Source: Corallium rubrum (taxonomy: Eukaryota > Cnidaria > Anthozoa > Scleralcyonacea > Coralliidae). Taken from it: 64,000 nucleotides of DNA. Position numbers and translations under genes: made by a program. The notes under the pieces were generated by a model. It made no database searches. It had not been told where the DNA came from and saw only the letters and a program-made list of their open reading frames with translations. The stretch spans positions 11,697,316 to 11,761,315 of the forward strand of contig OZ036006.1 of NCBI GenBank assembly GCA_964035015.1, read 5' to 3'. Positions 45,849 through 55,659 of the stretch are shown here, piece by piece (within the stretch, counting starts at the first letter, position 1; each line of letters opens with the position of its first letter).

Positions 45849-47560
45849 CTAAAACATTCAAATGGCTCATATATTGTTTCAATGACAATCGAATTTCCAG
45901 TACGATAGTTTCAATTATTCCCGTCGAACAAAATTAAACCTAAAAAAATTAAACCTAAATTTTCCAGACAAAACTTGAAAAACAAGGAAACAAAACGTGG
46001 TGTGACCTGGAAACACGTGTTTCGAATTTCATGTCTTGATTGCATCGACTTACTTTCGTGTTGCAGCTCATGCGGTTAGTAACGCTCCCGAACAAACAGA
46101 GAAACAAACAATCGTGGGAAATATTAGTGTAACTTGTTATACTCGCCAGCCTGAATTACCTCGATGGACAGAAATTTTTAGCCCTTAGAATCTACACGTT
46201 AGGCCAGCTATACAGAGAACAAACAAATAAAGAATCGTCGAATTTATATATTTCAATCACTCAATGCTTTTTTACTTACTACACTTTAATACTATAATGT
46301 ATTGTAGAATGTAAATTGTTGCTTGCGCTTTGTGTAAGTGCAAAAAAAGAAAAGAGCTATCTCGATTTATACGTTTGTTCTGGTCAAAAAGATGTTTGTT
46401 TTTCAAAAATTCATGTTATAAAACACGATTCTAAGCCAAGTGACAGAAGAGGCATGTTAAGAGAACATATGTTTTTAAATGTTAGCGCAGTTAACGAGAA
46501 AGTAATGGGAGTTTAGGCCGAATTCAACGATCTGTACCGAATGATTGGAGACTCTTTTTTTAGTTCATTCGCGTTGCTAAAACTTTGCTCAGGTAAACAT
46601 CTACGTCCTGGCCAAATTTACCGATACCAATATGTCAAGCACATAAAGGGAACAGTTTCTTTAATTAGACAGATATGGAATATTCGACGGCTCCCTAAAG
46701 AAGTCATCTTCAAAAAATCCGACACCCACGTGTAAGTCCCTTTATTTGTCAATAGAGTACCAGTTTTTTTAATTACAAACATGAAGTATACATAGTCAAA
46801 TATAAGCTAACCTTCTTATACACGTGTATACACCCATGTCCTGATCACTTAAGCCTCTTATTTGTCAATAGAGAACCAGTTTTTTTAATTATAGACATGA
46901 AGTATACATCATAATCAACGCTTCTTATACAAGTCACCTTCAGAAAATCTAACACCTACTGGATCACTTAAGCCCTTACACTTGTCAACAGAGACCACGC
47001 AGTTTCTGTAATTAATAACACGGAGTGTTCATAGTCAAGGTTTCTTATACAAGTCACCTTCAAAAAATCCAACATTTTCCGGATCATTTATAAGCCCTTT
47101 CACTAGAAAATTGACCAGCATCAGTAATCTTATGAAAGAAAATCGATTTCGACTTAGACATAATATGTTACTGTTATATACATCAATATCAAGCAAAAAG
47201 TAACACGCTGAATTCGAGATACATTAATTCACGAAATCTTTTTTTTCGCCCCAGAATTAGAGAGAAGAATAAAATGAATTTACAGCAGATGGACGCGTAT
47301 TTTACTCAGGTTAACGCCAGACGATTTACATCTTTTCTGCTGTATATTTACATTACGCAAAATTGATCACTTTTTCAATAATAGCTTCTATTTTCCCGCA
47401 TCTGCATAACCAAAAAAATCAATAAAATTGCATATGAAACATTCATTTGATGACTATAGTGTTTACTTTATATATTGTCAGTGACGAAAGACAAAGGTTG
47501 AAGTTGAGGAGGCGCAGTCTTATTAGCGCACAAGAAGGAGATGTTTTGCAAAAGGGAAGC
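45849..47560. other. Duplicated spacer of block B, no gene
   Basis: Near-identical to 40560-41760. At 47260-47560 sequence without paralog in the window appears, including a reverse copy of the GTCTGGCG motif at 47297. Confidence 0.5.
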
Positions 47561-47564
47561 AGCT

Positions 47565-47985
47565 AGCTCCTTTCATTACAGATATAGAGTATTTCTAGTC
47601 ACAAGACACCCTCAAGACGTCCGACATCTTATATGTGATCTCTTATATAAGCCCCTTCACTTGCCGATAGAGAACTAGTTTCTTTAAATATAACAGACAG
47701 TATTTACAAGTCACCCTCAAAACGTCGGACACCGATATGATCACTTAAGCCTCTTCACTTACCTATAGGGAACCAGCTTCTTTAATTACAGACACAGAGT
47801 AGTCATAGTCATGACTTCTTATACAAGTCACCTTCAAAAAGCCCGACATCTATGTGATCACATAAGCCCCTTCACTTGCCACTAGGGAACCAAGCTTCTT
47901 TAATTACAGACACAGAGTAGTCATAGTCGTGACTTCTTTTACAAGTCACCTTCAAAACGTCCGACGTCTATGTGATCACTTAAGC
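47565..47985 (+). repeat. Tandem repeat, ~115 bp unit, upstream of GPCR2
   Basis: Four units with CCAGCTTCTTTAATTACAGA, equivalent to the array upstream of GPCR1. Confidence 0.7.
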
Positions 47986-48629
47986 CACTTTTAGGGATTT
48001 AAGGTCATAAATAGACACTTACTTAGGAGTATCGTCACATTTGGTACTGCACTCTGCAAAGTAAGGTCGTACATGATTAATGCAAACGAAATACAATACG
48101 TAAGAAGAAAACTGAATTACCGACTTAAGAAGAAAGTTACACAGTTGTCAAGTAAAAAAAGGTAAGGGAAATATTGCCTTAAATTTGACAGTTATCGGGA
48201 ATGACAATAATCAAGACCGATCCACTTAGATTACGCGAGTTGACCTGGCTAGCCGAGAACGGCAATTTTATCCGAGACCTCCGTGGCTATATTAAATACT
48301 GACTTACTGCGTTAAAGCACTTTTATAGATCACATGAAAAACACGCCAGCACGGTTAGGCAGGATCCCGGTTACTGCTTGCCGAGTCATCTGGCATCTCG
48401 GTTAATTAGGATGAAAATGCCCACCAACTCGTTTCACTGGACAGAGCGGGCTGAAAAACTGCTAAACTCATGCCGATACGAGTTCGTAACGTTTACTTGA
48501 TTATCTGAATAAAGCTGAAAAGAAACTCAGCTGCAAAACATTGTTTCTCGTGTTTCGTAATTGTAGCGAAGACTTCGTCTCCGTAAGGACGTTTTCGCGG
48601 GTTAGCTTTTAGAAATCTAGTTATTTTGT

Positions 48630-49030
48630 TTTGCTTGGAATCGGCGGAATCTTTACAATAATGAGTTTCCATGCAGTCAGACAATATGTTTTCACGCGAT
48701 GCCGGTGCACCTTGAAGGATGATTCGCTGCGTTCCCTGGAATACGTTCCAAATTTTAGACGGTTTTTCTATGACGCCAACTTGCCAACTATAGATACGTA
48801 TACGTCAGCGCTCGGTGATCTTTCGTGAAATTTCTGTTGCCACTTGTCGCTCAGTGTAGCTCAACATTTTCCATTTCAGAGTATGAGGTTCTCTCGCCGA
48901 TCAGCAGTGGTCATAAATATGCTCAATAAACGGTTTCACTTCGCAATTTTCATATTTATTTACGGATACTGGAGAAACAACAATGGGACTAAAGGTCCCT
49001 TACAAGGTTGTTCTCCTAAGATCTAGGTGC
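48630..49030 (+). promoter_or_regulatory. Conserved upstream block of GPCR2
   Basis: Matches 17330-17735 closely, differing by in-length indels such as GGAATCGGCGGAATC versus GGAATCGGAATC. The spacing to the start codon is preserved. Confidence 0.45.
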
Positions 49031-49136
49031 TGATATTAAGGAGGAGGGGGAACCGAAGAACCCGGAAGAAAAACCCTCGAAGTACAGGAGAGATCAACTA
49101 CAACAACTCAATACTGATCTGCGTCCGAAGCTCAAG

Positions 49137-49195
49137 CCCAAGGTTATTCTAAGTAGCTACTAACTCCGTCCAATCGGCAATCGGGCTTAACTTTG
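49137..49195 (-). pseudogene. 5S rRNA-derived fossil, upstream of GPCR2
   Basis: Same position as the copy before GPCR1 but more decayed: the GGTTAGTACT region now reads GTTAGTAGCTACTTAG on the minus strand. Confidence 0.4.
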
Positions 49196-49369
49196 CATGG
49201 ATCGCAGCGATTGCAGGCAACTCTTTGCCAAATGTTCGTGGTTATTTGGTATATCTTTGGGTGATCAATTGTCGACTATATTGTTTCAAGGACTAATTAA
49301 GCATTTTTCTGTTTTACGTTACTGTAGAAATAGATATGATCACAAATATTACGAGAAATTCAACCCAAT

Positions 49370-50209
49370 ATGAAGGAAAACATTGATGTATATATCACAA
49401 TTAGGATTACCCTGGCTGGTCTCTCTTTCGTCCTCAACGCCATGTTTCTCGTCGTCCTAGCGACAAACAGGGATCTCGTAAAGCAAAGACGGGTCACCTA
49501 TCATGTTGGAAACCTGGCGCTAGCAGACACATTGTTCGCTTTAGGTCGCTTTTTATTCTTTTTAACATTTATTACAAATAGATATCCATCAACACTGCTT
49601 GAAGTTTCCGACGAAATAGTCTCGTTTGGATATGTAATATCGTTCTCTGCAGTACTTCTCATGGCCATTGAAAGAGCTGTAGTGATAAAATATCCTTTTA
49701 CATGGTTCGACATATTGCCTCTTAAAAGAATTCTCTTACTCATACTTGGGACCTGGATGATATCACTTGGCGTGTTGGGTTATTACATCGCAACTTGGGA
49801 CGTAAATATATATCTCGTGCGCAGTATTCTATTCCTAATCATTGCCTTCTCAGCAGTACTAGTTAATATTTACATCTTCAAAATACTTCGGCAAGAAAAG
49901 AATACATCAGGCGCGATTTCAAGCAATCAGGAGAAGACTAAACGTCTTAAACACAAGGCTAGTGTACTTGTGTTAGTATTGACCGTAATAATGGTAGTCA
50001 CGTGCCTTCCAACCTTAACGTGCAGAGTCATATTTTGGGTATATCGGGAACTTCGTAGCTATCCTCCAGTAGAATTCTTCTACGTTTTCATGCATCTTAT
50101 TATACTGGAAGACTTGAACTTCCTCGTCAACCCATTTATCTACATATGGAAGGTCAGGGTATATCGAAAGGCTCTTTGCCTTACTTTTAAAATTAAAAAG
50201 TGTCTGTAG
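49370..50209 (+). CDS. Class A G-protein-coupled receptor, GPCR2 (shortened at both ends)
   Basis: A 279-residue paralog of GPCR1 in one exon. All seven helices remain: NLALAD in TM2, MAIERAV at the end of TM3, TCLP in TM6 and NPFIY in TM7. The ATG that matches GPCR1's start (49336) leads into TGA at 49384 because 11 bp are missing; translation can restart in frame at 49370, but the two N-glycosylation sequons are lost. A TAG after KIKKCL removes the ~70-residue C-tail; sequence resembling the tail continues downstream. The third cytoplasmic loop is identical to GPCR1, while extracellular loops differ (FITNRYPSTLLEVSDEI versus LIRNIDSSTLIDVSRGI). It may be a working short receptor or an early pseudogene. 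The intron acceptor-like TTTTACGTTACTGTAG is kept. Confidence 0.8.
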   Translation: MKENIDVYITIRITLAGLSFVLNAMFLVVLATNRDLVKQRRVTYHVGNLALADTLFALGRFLFFLTFITNRYPSTLLEVSDEIVSFGYVISFSAVLLMAIERAVVIKYPFTWFDILPLKRILLLILGTWMISLGVLGYYIATWDVNIYLVRSILFLIIAFSAVLVNIYIFKILRQEKNTSGAISSNQEKTKRLKHKASVLVLVLTVIMVVTCLPTLTCRVIFWVYRELRSYPPVEFFYVFMHLIILEDLNFLVNPFIYIWKVRVYRKALCLTFKIKKCL

Positions 50210-50420
50210 AAGGGGAGAAAAGAATTACAACCATACTATTTCTTAAGCCGAGTGATTAAATCAAACACTCAGGGACAGATCCAAGTCAAAGATCAACACA
50301 TTTGAAAAAATATAAGAAAAAAACAACTAACTAAGATAAGAAACAAGGTACCGAGGATACTATATAAAAGAAGTTTCAGTTACAGCAAAGCGGTAGTGTG
50401 AACAGCTTACCAACAAACCT

Positions 50421-50745
50421 AAGGGCTGTTTATATGAGCCGAGCTAACCCGGCTGATTTTATTTAGTTATATCATTATAAATAAAGTTATCATATCCTAT
50501 CGTATTGTATTATATTGTATTATATCTTAAAGAAATACTTAAAGGTTTTCTGTGTTTGGATACTGATGCCTGATTTTATGTCACGAAAATCTTATTACGA
50601 CTATTTGAGAAATGAAAAATCACATAACGAACCAAAATTGGGTTTGTTTCTCTGTAGGTATAGCACACGGAGTATTATAATTCTTTTTTGTAATCAAAGA
50701 AAATTTTCTTGGTATTCCGCCTTATATAGGAACAGCCCCTAAGAC
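50421..50745. mobile_element. MITE downstream of GPCR2, with internal insertion
   Basis: Same ends as 19126-19326. Between GGCTGATTTTAT and GTCACGAAAATC lies an extra ~120 bp that matches the sequence found about 0.7 kb further downstream in block A (19893-20043), including an AATAAA at 50480. Confidence 0.6.
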
Positions 50746-51318
50746 AAGCACCATCAACTGGTGATTTTTAAAGGGCGGTGTCACGCTATTTTTAGCATTT
50801 CTGGCACAAACAAAATTTTCCTAAAATCACAAAAAACTTCACAATAACGATTTTAAAATATATAAAAACACACAAAAAAGATGCTAGGAACCTGCACAGA
50901 AGTACGGATGGCCAAAATTAAGCGAGATTAAGAGAGGATTGCAAAATATAGACATCTTGATTTCTGTTTGGCAAAATAGAAATCAAGTTTAGCTCAATTT
51001 CTGCGAGAACTTGGCCTTAAATGTTCAGAATTCCTCTACAGTTGTTAGGTAAATCATATTTCATAATTGAATCAATGTACTGTTTTAATTTTGAAGTTTG
51101 CAGCTCAGAATTTAAATATAAGTCAATTTTGGTTAAAAATTGCGTGATACAGCCCCTACGTTGCCACACTTTTCACAATGAATTCAATTATTAAATGCAA
51201 TTAACAATGCCGGTGTCTTTGTAAAGCAGGTATTCTTTAATTTCTTAAATTAGTTATTTACTTTATCGTTATTAGTCTTATATTATGTATTTTGAACCTG
51301 AAAGACTTACCATTGGTA

Positions 51319-51324
51319 AATAAA
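51319..51324 (+). promoter_or_regulatory. Candidate polyadenylation signal, GPCR2
   Basis: AATAAA in the context GGTAAATAAAGTTATCG, as after GPCR1, about 1.1 kb past the stop. A nearer AATAAA lies at 50480. Confidence 0.35.
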
Positions 51325-51769
51325 GTTATCGTATCCTATCGTATTGTATTATCATAATATCGCATTGTAATTTGATCTTACCGATAAATATCCCCTAATG
51401 TCCCCAGTATCCCTAACATATCTTCAAATATCCACTTCATATCCTAATACTTGGATTTACCAATGATTAACTTCAATACTACTAAACAACCAACAGATCA
51501 ATGTTTTTCCCACAGACTTCTCGTTTTACTGACAGGTTAAACAAAACATGGGAGACCCGGGCAACCACCCACCCTCCCCCATCAAATACACCAACCGCAC
51601 GTTACACCCCCGGAAAATAAATGACCATGCACGAGTAATACAAATGCAAGTAATTGTAACTGTTGAAATAAAATTTGCATGAATTATGCAAATTCAGAAA
51701 TTTGAACCAAACTGATAACTGTAACTGCAGATTTGGATTTCAACAACAAAAAAGGGCATATTCTGGAAA

Positions 51770-52055
51770 TTTTTGGGTAGGAGTGTGCTGCTGTGACCTC
51801 AAAATCCTGACCTGGTCTATCCCAGACCTAAAAAGACGATTTCCTATACCCTATCCCAGTCCTAAACTTAAAAAAAATCAATGCCCTATCCCAGCACTGG
51901 TGTCACCTCAGCATCCATACTCTACCTCAGACCAAAATAAGCATACCAGTGCAGAGCAAAATAGAATTTGTATACCCTATCCCAGACCATGGAGCTCAAA
52001 AACCATACCCAATAGGGCAGAACCTACCCGTATACTTTATATATGAGAGTACCCC
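51770..52055 (-). repeat. CCCTATCCCAG repeat family, long copy
   Basis: CTATCCCAGACC, CCTATACCCTATCCCAGTCC and ACCCGTATACTTTATATATG are matched in reverse by 26096-26360. A 123-codon open stretch spans it but follows the repeat, not a gene. Confidence 0.6.
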
Positions 52056-52074
52056 TAAATGCCATGTGTAAAGC

Positions 52075-53520
52075 TTATAGTCAAAGAGAGCAAATTTCTT
52101 TGCAGTTTGACTTTGAGCCTTTATTTTTCCGTATGGCCTTTCCATCTCCCTTTCCCCGCATACCCCCCTACATCCAAGACACTACTGACATTCTCATAAG
52201 TGAGTTGTTTTGAGGGAAAATGTTCGTACTGACTTAATACTTATTACTGTCAATAGCTTGTATACAAACATATCAAATGACTTAGGCACATTTAAGCATG
52301 CATTGATATGCTTAAGATACACAAGATAGCTGACATGCATTAACACAAAATACATTACTTTTATACCTCTACCTTTACCTACATCCAATAGTTAATACTA
52401 ATATCCCTACATAATCCCACAACTATACCCCTAAGGACAATGACTATCCCCTTAATTCCTACAACACTTACGCACTTCTCACTGTGACCTGGAAACGAAT
52501 ACCCTACCCAACAAATATACCAACAAAATAACTCTAGTTACACCTATAGAAAAATTATACCAACTGTTCAATGACATGACATACAATTTCCTTTTGGCCA
52601 CAAACTAATACAAACACACTGACATACATACTTCCCAAAATACACAACCCAACATACCCATACTTTTTTCTATTAAAGTCAATAGCTTGTACACAGACAT
52701 ATCAAATGATGAAGGCGTTAAAACCTCCGTTGATATGCTTAAGGTACCCAAAAGTGTTGACATCTATACAGACCACAATACCAATTTATACACTTCCACT
52801 TATACATACATCAAACAATTTACTATTTATATCTTGACATTATCCCACAATTACCCCTAAAGACAATGACTACCCCCGTTGTCGGCACTACGCACGCTTC
52901 ACTGTGACCTGGAAACGAATGGCGCAACACTACTTAACCCTTCTCTTAACGGACACCCTCATTACATATCTGAAGACTGACAAAGACAAGTGATTTCTCC
53001 TACTAAACTGCTACGAGAACTCTACACACTGCTACCTTCCTACTCTACTCCAAGATTTTCAAATGCGTTGACCTAAAACACACAACAAGTTTGGTAAGCA
53101 CTCACTTGTATTCTCCTCTAATATTATTGTGTTGATAGCGATTATTATTTATCTTCCAACAATTAACTTAATATTTACATTGACTCCCAACCCCAAATCC
53201 CTGCTGATGAGACCACCAGAAGGTCGAAACGCGTCCAGGGTTGTGTCCTAAGATCTTGATTGCACTATACTACACGTTACAAGTCCTTAATTCTTTTTCT
53301 GATGTTTTTTCATGATTCTTAAACAGTATTTTTACACTGCATGTCCAACAGCGTGTTCCGTGTCGCCTTTCATACGCAACATAGCCGGAGGCTAATTGCG
53401 CTTTTTGTTCAAATTCCCTTCGAATCTCTCCCTCATTCTTCAACATTACACGACTAAAACTCCTTTGTGGTTCCCATTAACTACACTCAAATTTAAAAAA
53501 AAAATTGTGATAACCCCGTA
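52075..53520 (+). mobile_element. Penelope-like element remnant
   Basis: Frameshifted reverse-transcriptase motifs lie on the plus strand: YIQDTTDIL (52169-52195), SLYTNISND (52254-52280), LPKIHNP (52631-52651) and SLYTDISNDEGVKTSVDML (from 52684). These match the conserved LPKIHK, YIKDTTDFL and SLYTNIPHDEG blocks of Penelope-like reverse transcriptases. A ~430-bp stretch is present twice (52250-52500 and 52680-52920), so two truncated copies lie in tandem. A hammerhead ribozyme follows at 53199, where such elements carry one in their terminal repeats. No endonuclease domain is seen. Confidence 0.65.
53199..53240 (+). ncRNA. Hammerhead ribozyme, minimal type I form
   Basis: Stem I is CCCTG (53199-53203) with CAGGG (53236-53240). 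The core CTGATGA is at 53204-53210. Stem II is GACC (53211-53214) with GGTC (53222-53225) around the loop ACCAGAA. The core GAAA is at 53226-53229. A very short stem III and the cleavage triplet GTC (53233-53235) complete it. All conserved core bases and the first stem II pair (G-C) are present. Short stem III is usual in Penelope-like elements. Predicted cut after C53235. Confidence 0.8.
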
Positions 53521-53723
53521 GCGAAAGGAGAGAGCTTATTCAAGCTCGCCACATTGTGTAGTTTTACTGTGACTGACAGCGACATTCCTAAACGCCAAAA
53601 TAAAATAGCCATTTATTCAGGTGTTCGGTCACTTAATTCAAAGTTGAAACTAGAAATATTGAAGACAAAAAGATAAGCTTCCAACTATAACTATATATAA
53701 ACCTCACAGTTTACTTTACTTCT

Positions 53724-53795
53724 AAGACAAGACAAGACAAGACAAGACAAGACAAGACAAGACAAGACAAGACAAGACAAGACAAGACAAGACAA
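53724..53795. repeat. (GACAA)n microsatellite
   Basis: About 14 five-base units. The paralogous site near 22094 has only AAGAGAAGACAAAC, so it expanded after duplication. Confidence 0.9.
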
Positions 53796-53921
53796 ACTGT
53801 TTGACTCGTTTCTTCAGCTTTCAGAAAAGGCCACAGGAATTTTGCTCGAAGCCATTTATATATACTGTGCTCGATACTCAAGGAGTTTTATATCTTAATT
53901 TTTTACGTTTTTAGAGTACAA

Positions 53922-54605
53922 TAAAGCCCCGTTCACACTAGCGGCCTAGGCCTGGCCTGGGCCCAGATTTTTGATGGTGTGAATGGGTTTTACCTGGCCT
54001 GGACCTGGCCTGGGCCCGGAAAACTAGGTCGACGAAGGGCCTCGTTTATGCTGATGTGAACGGGTTTTACCTGGGTCCTGCCTAGGTCAGGCCGCATTGC
54101 CATGGTAATAAGCGCCCACGATACAAATTGGTCAGATGCATGATTCAAGAATCGGAGGGAAAACGATTATAATAAGTTGCGACTCGTGCGTTTCAAGACA
54201 TTTTAATTCTAATCATTTTCATTTGTATTCATGGCAAACACTTGGTCGGATATCGAAACCAAGCTTCTTGTTACGCTTTAATTTGGAGTGATGCAAACGT
54301 GCAAGGACAACTAGAAAACCACAGCAAATGGCGGTATTCGAGAAACTTGCCGAAGGCATGGCGGATAGTGGATTTAAGCGAAATGCTAAACAATGCCAGT
54401 CAAAAATCAAACATCTCAGAGAAAAATATTACAATTATAAAGATAAGGATGCTAGATCTGGTGCTTGTAGTGCAATGCCGCAAAAATTGTATACATATAC
54501 GAGCCTGTTTACTTTGGCCGCCAAACCTTGGCCACGCAAGTGTGAACGGGTCACACTTGGCCCAGGCCAGGCCTAGGTACAGTAGCTAGTGGAAACGCGA
54601 CTTTA
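53922..54605 (+). mobile_element. TIR element with Myb/SANT-like fragment (Harbinger-like)
   Basis: The left end TAAAGCCCCGTTCACACTAG and the inverted right end TAAAGTCGCGTTTCCACTAG are partial inverted repeats; GGCCTAGGCCTGGCCTGGG recurs inside both. The insertion splits a segment that is whole at 22020-22340, so its boundaries are good to a few bases. A Myb/SANT-like domain inside suggests PIF/Harbinger, whose elements encode such a partner protein. Confidence 0.6.
54231..54500 (+). pseudogene. Myb/SANT-like (trihelix) DNA-binding domain, frameshifted
   Basis: Three frames carry successive parts: MANTWSDIETKLLVTL from the ATG at 54231, then IWSDANVQGQLENHSK, then VFEKLAEGMADSGFKRNAKQ and CQSKIKHLREKYYNYKDKD. 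Together they follow a Myb/SANT-like domain of the type common in cnidarian transposon-derived proteins: paired Trp residues, then a K-x-C-x-x-K-I-K-x-L helix. At least two frameshifts make it non-functional. Codons past 54500 run into the terminal repeat. Confidence 0.65.
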
Positions 54606-54834
54606 GTCACATATCTTGTCAAACAAAACTAACAAAAAGTCAGTGTATTGTCGAACAGATAAATACTTCTCGCTATGGCACAGTATAAACGAAACGTAAC
54701 GAAGTGAAAGCGAATTTATTGAAAGGAAGCAGAGAAGGTCAAAAGCACACGAAAAAACAAAAAAGACAACCACACGGCCTTCGGCCACTCCCGTTTACTT
54801 TCCGGAAGCGTTCGGTAAAACTTGGGTATGTACA

Positions 54835-54985
54835 AAACCCGCTAGCCTGCGTACAGGCCCTTGTGGCATTTCAAAGTACTACTGGGAACCAGATTGGCTC
54901 ACTCTCTGGTGGCTTCACTTTTTGGAGCCTATCCATGACGAATTTGGAGTAGCAACATGGCCGCCACAACGGGTCGGGGGCACTG
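54835..54985. repeat. Dispersed repeat shared with 25966-26080
   Basis: CCCGCTAGCCTGCGTACAGG, CTACTGGGAACCAGATTGGC and ATGACGAATTTGGAGTA are shared. Non-coding. Confidence 0.6.
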
Positions 54986-55007
54986 ACTTGCATATACTGG
55001 AGTACTG

Positions 55008-55320
55008 GATTGCGGAATAACCTGAGAAAACAGACATCCTTTCGCTGCTCAATTAATCTTTATTCTGGCAGTTTTACCGAGAAAACACACTCATATGTGT
55101 GCCAACAATGCGGTTTAGGCATCGGTCAGCAACCTTTACCATTAGCAGAAGGACCTATACATGGTGCACCAAAAGAACATGTAACCCACTATTCAATGTT
55201 TTGTCCTCGATTTGTTGCTCTACGCACTTCAATGCCTGCCTTTGTCAATCATCTAGCCGGTAATAGGTGGTCTTTTAATACATCTGATCAAGTGAATATA
55301 TTATAACACGGTTCAACAGA
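55008..55320 (+). pseudogene. LINE ORF2 C-terminal fragment
   Basis: The open stretch contains CQQCG, then HVTHYSMFCPRF about 30 residues later. This is a Cys-x-x-Cys...His-x-x-x-x-Cys pattern like the zinc-finger end of several LINE reverse transcriptases. It ends with a TAA shortly after. No polymerase motif or ATG is present, so it is a truncated copy. A shorter relative lies at 37438-37600. Confidence 0.5.
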
Positions 55321-55334
55321 CCTTAACTTTTATT

Positions 55335-55580
55335 CTAAGGACCTGTTCACATGAGACCGGGTTATCTCAGGGGTATAGAGATAACTCGGGGGCTAGGTTT
55401 AAAGTTGTCCCTGTTTTACACGATCAAACGCAACTATCGAATTGTCCCTGGACCGCTGAGATAATCCTAGCTTTCGCGTGAACAAAAGAATAGGCCAATA
55501 ACGGCAGTTATACAAAAGTTGTCCCAAACCCCCGAGATAACTTGGGTGAAAGTGTTCACATGGAGGTATAGGGCCGTTAA
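55335..55580. mobile_element. Probable MITE, imperfect inverted ends
   Basis: CCTGTTCACATGAGA at the left and GTGTTCACATGGAGG at the right are loosely inverted; GAGATAACTCGGGGG and CCCCCGAGATAACTT occur inside. Confidence 0.4.
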
Positions 55581-55659
55581 CTCTGGCCCTAGGGTTACCC
55601 TATTGCTCAGAACGAGATATCCCTATCCCCCTTCTCTTTATTCCCTAATTTTCTGTCCT

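Noticed and set aside
51675-52046. 123-codon frame before the Penelope-like remnant
   Set aside because: It coincides with the dispersed CCCTATCCCAG repeat, and its other copies do not keep the frame.
54242-54589. 115-codon open frame as an intact gene
   Set aside because: Only its first third matches the Myb/SANT-like domain; the rest of the domain lies in other frames, so the frame as a whole is not a protein.
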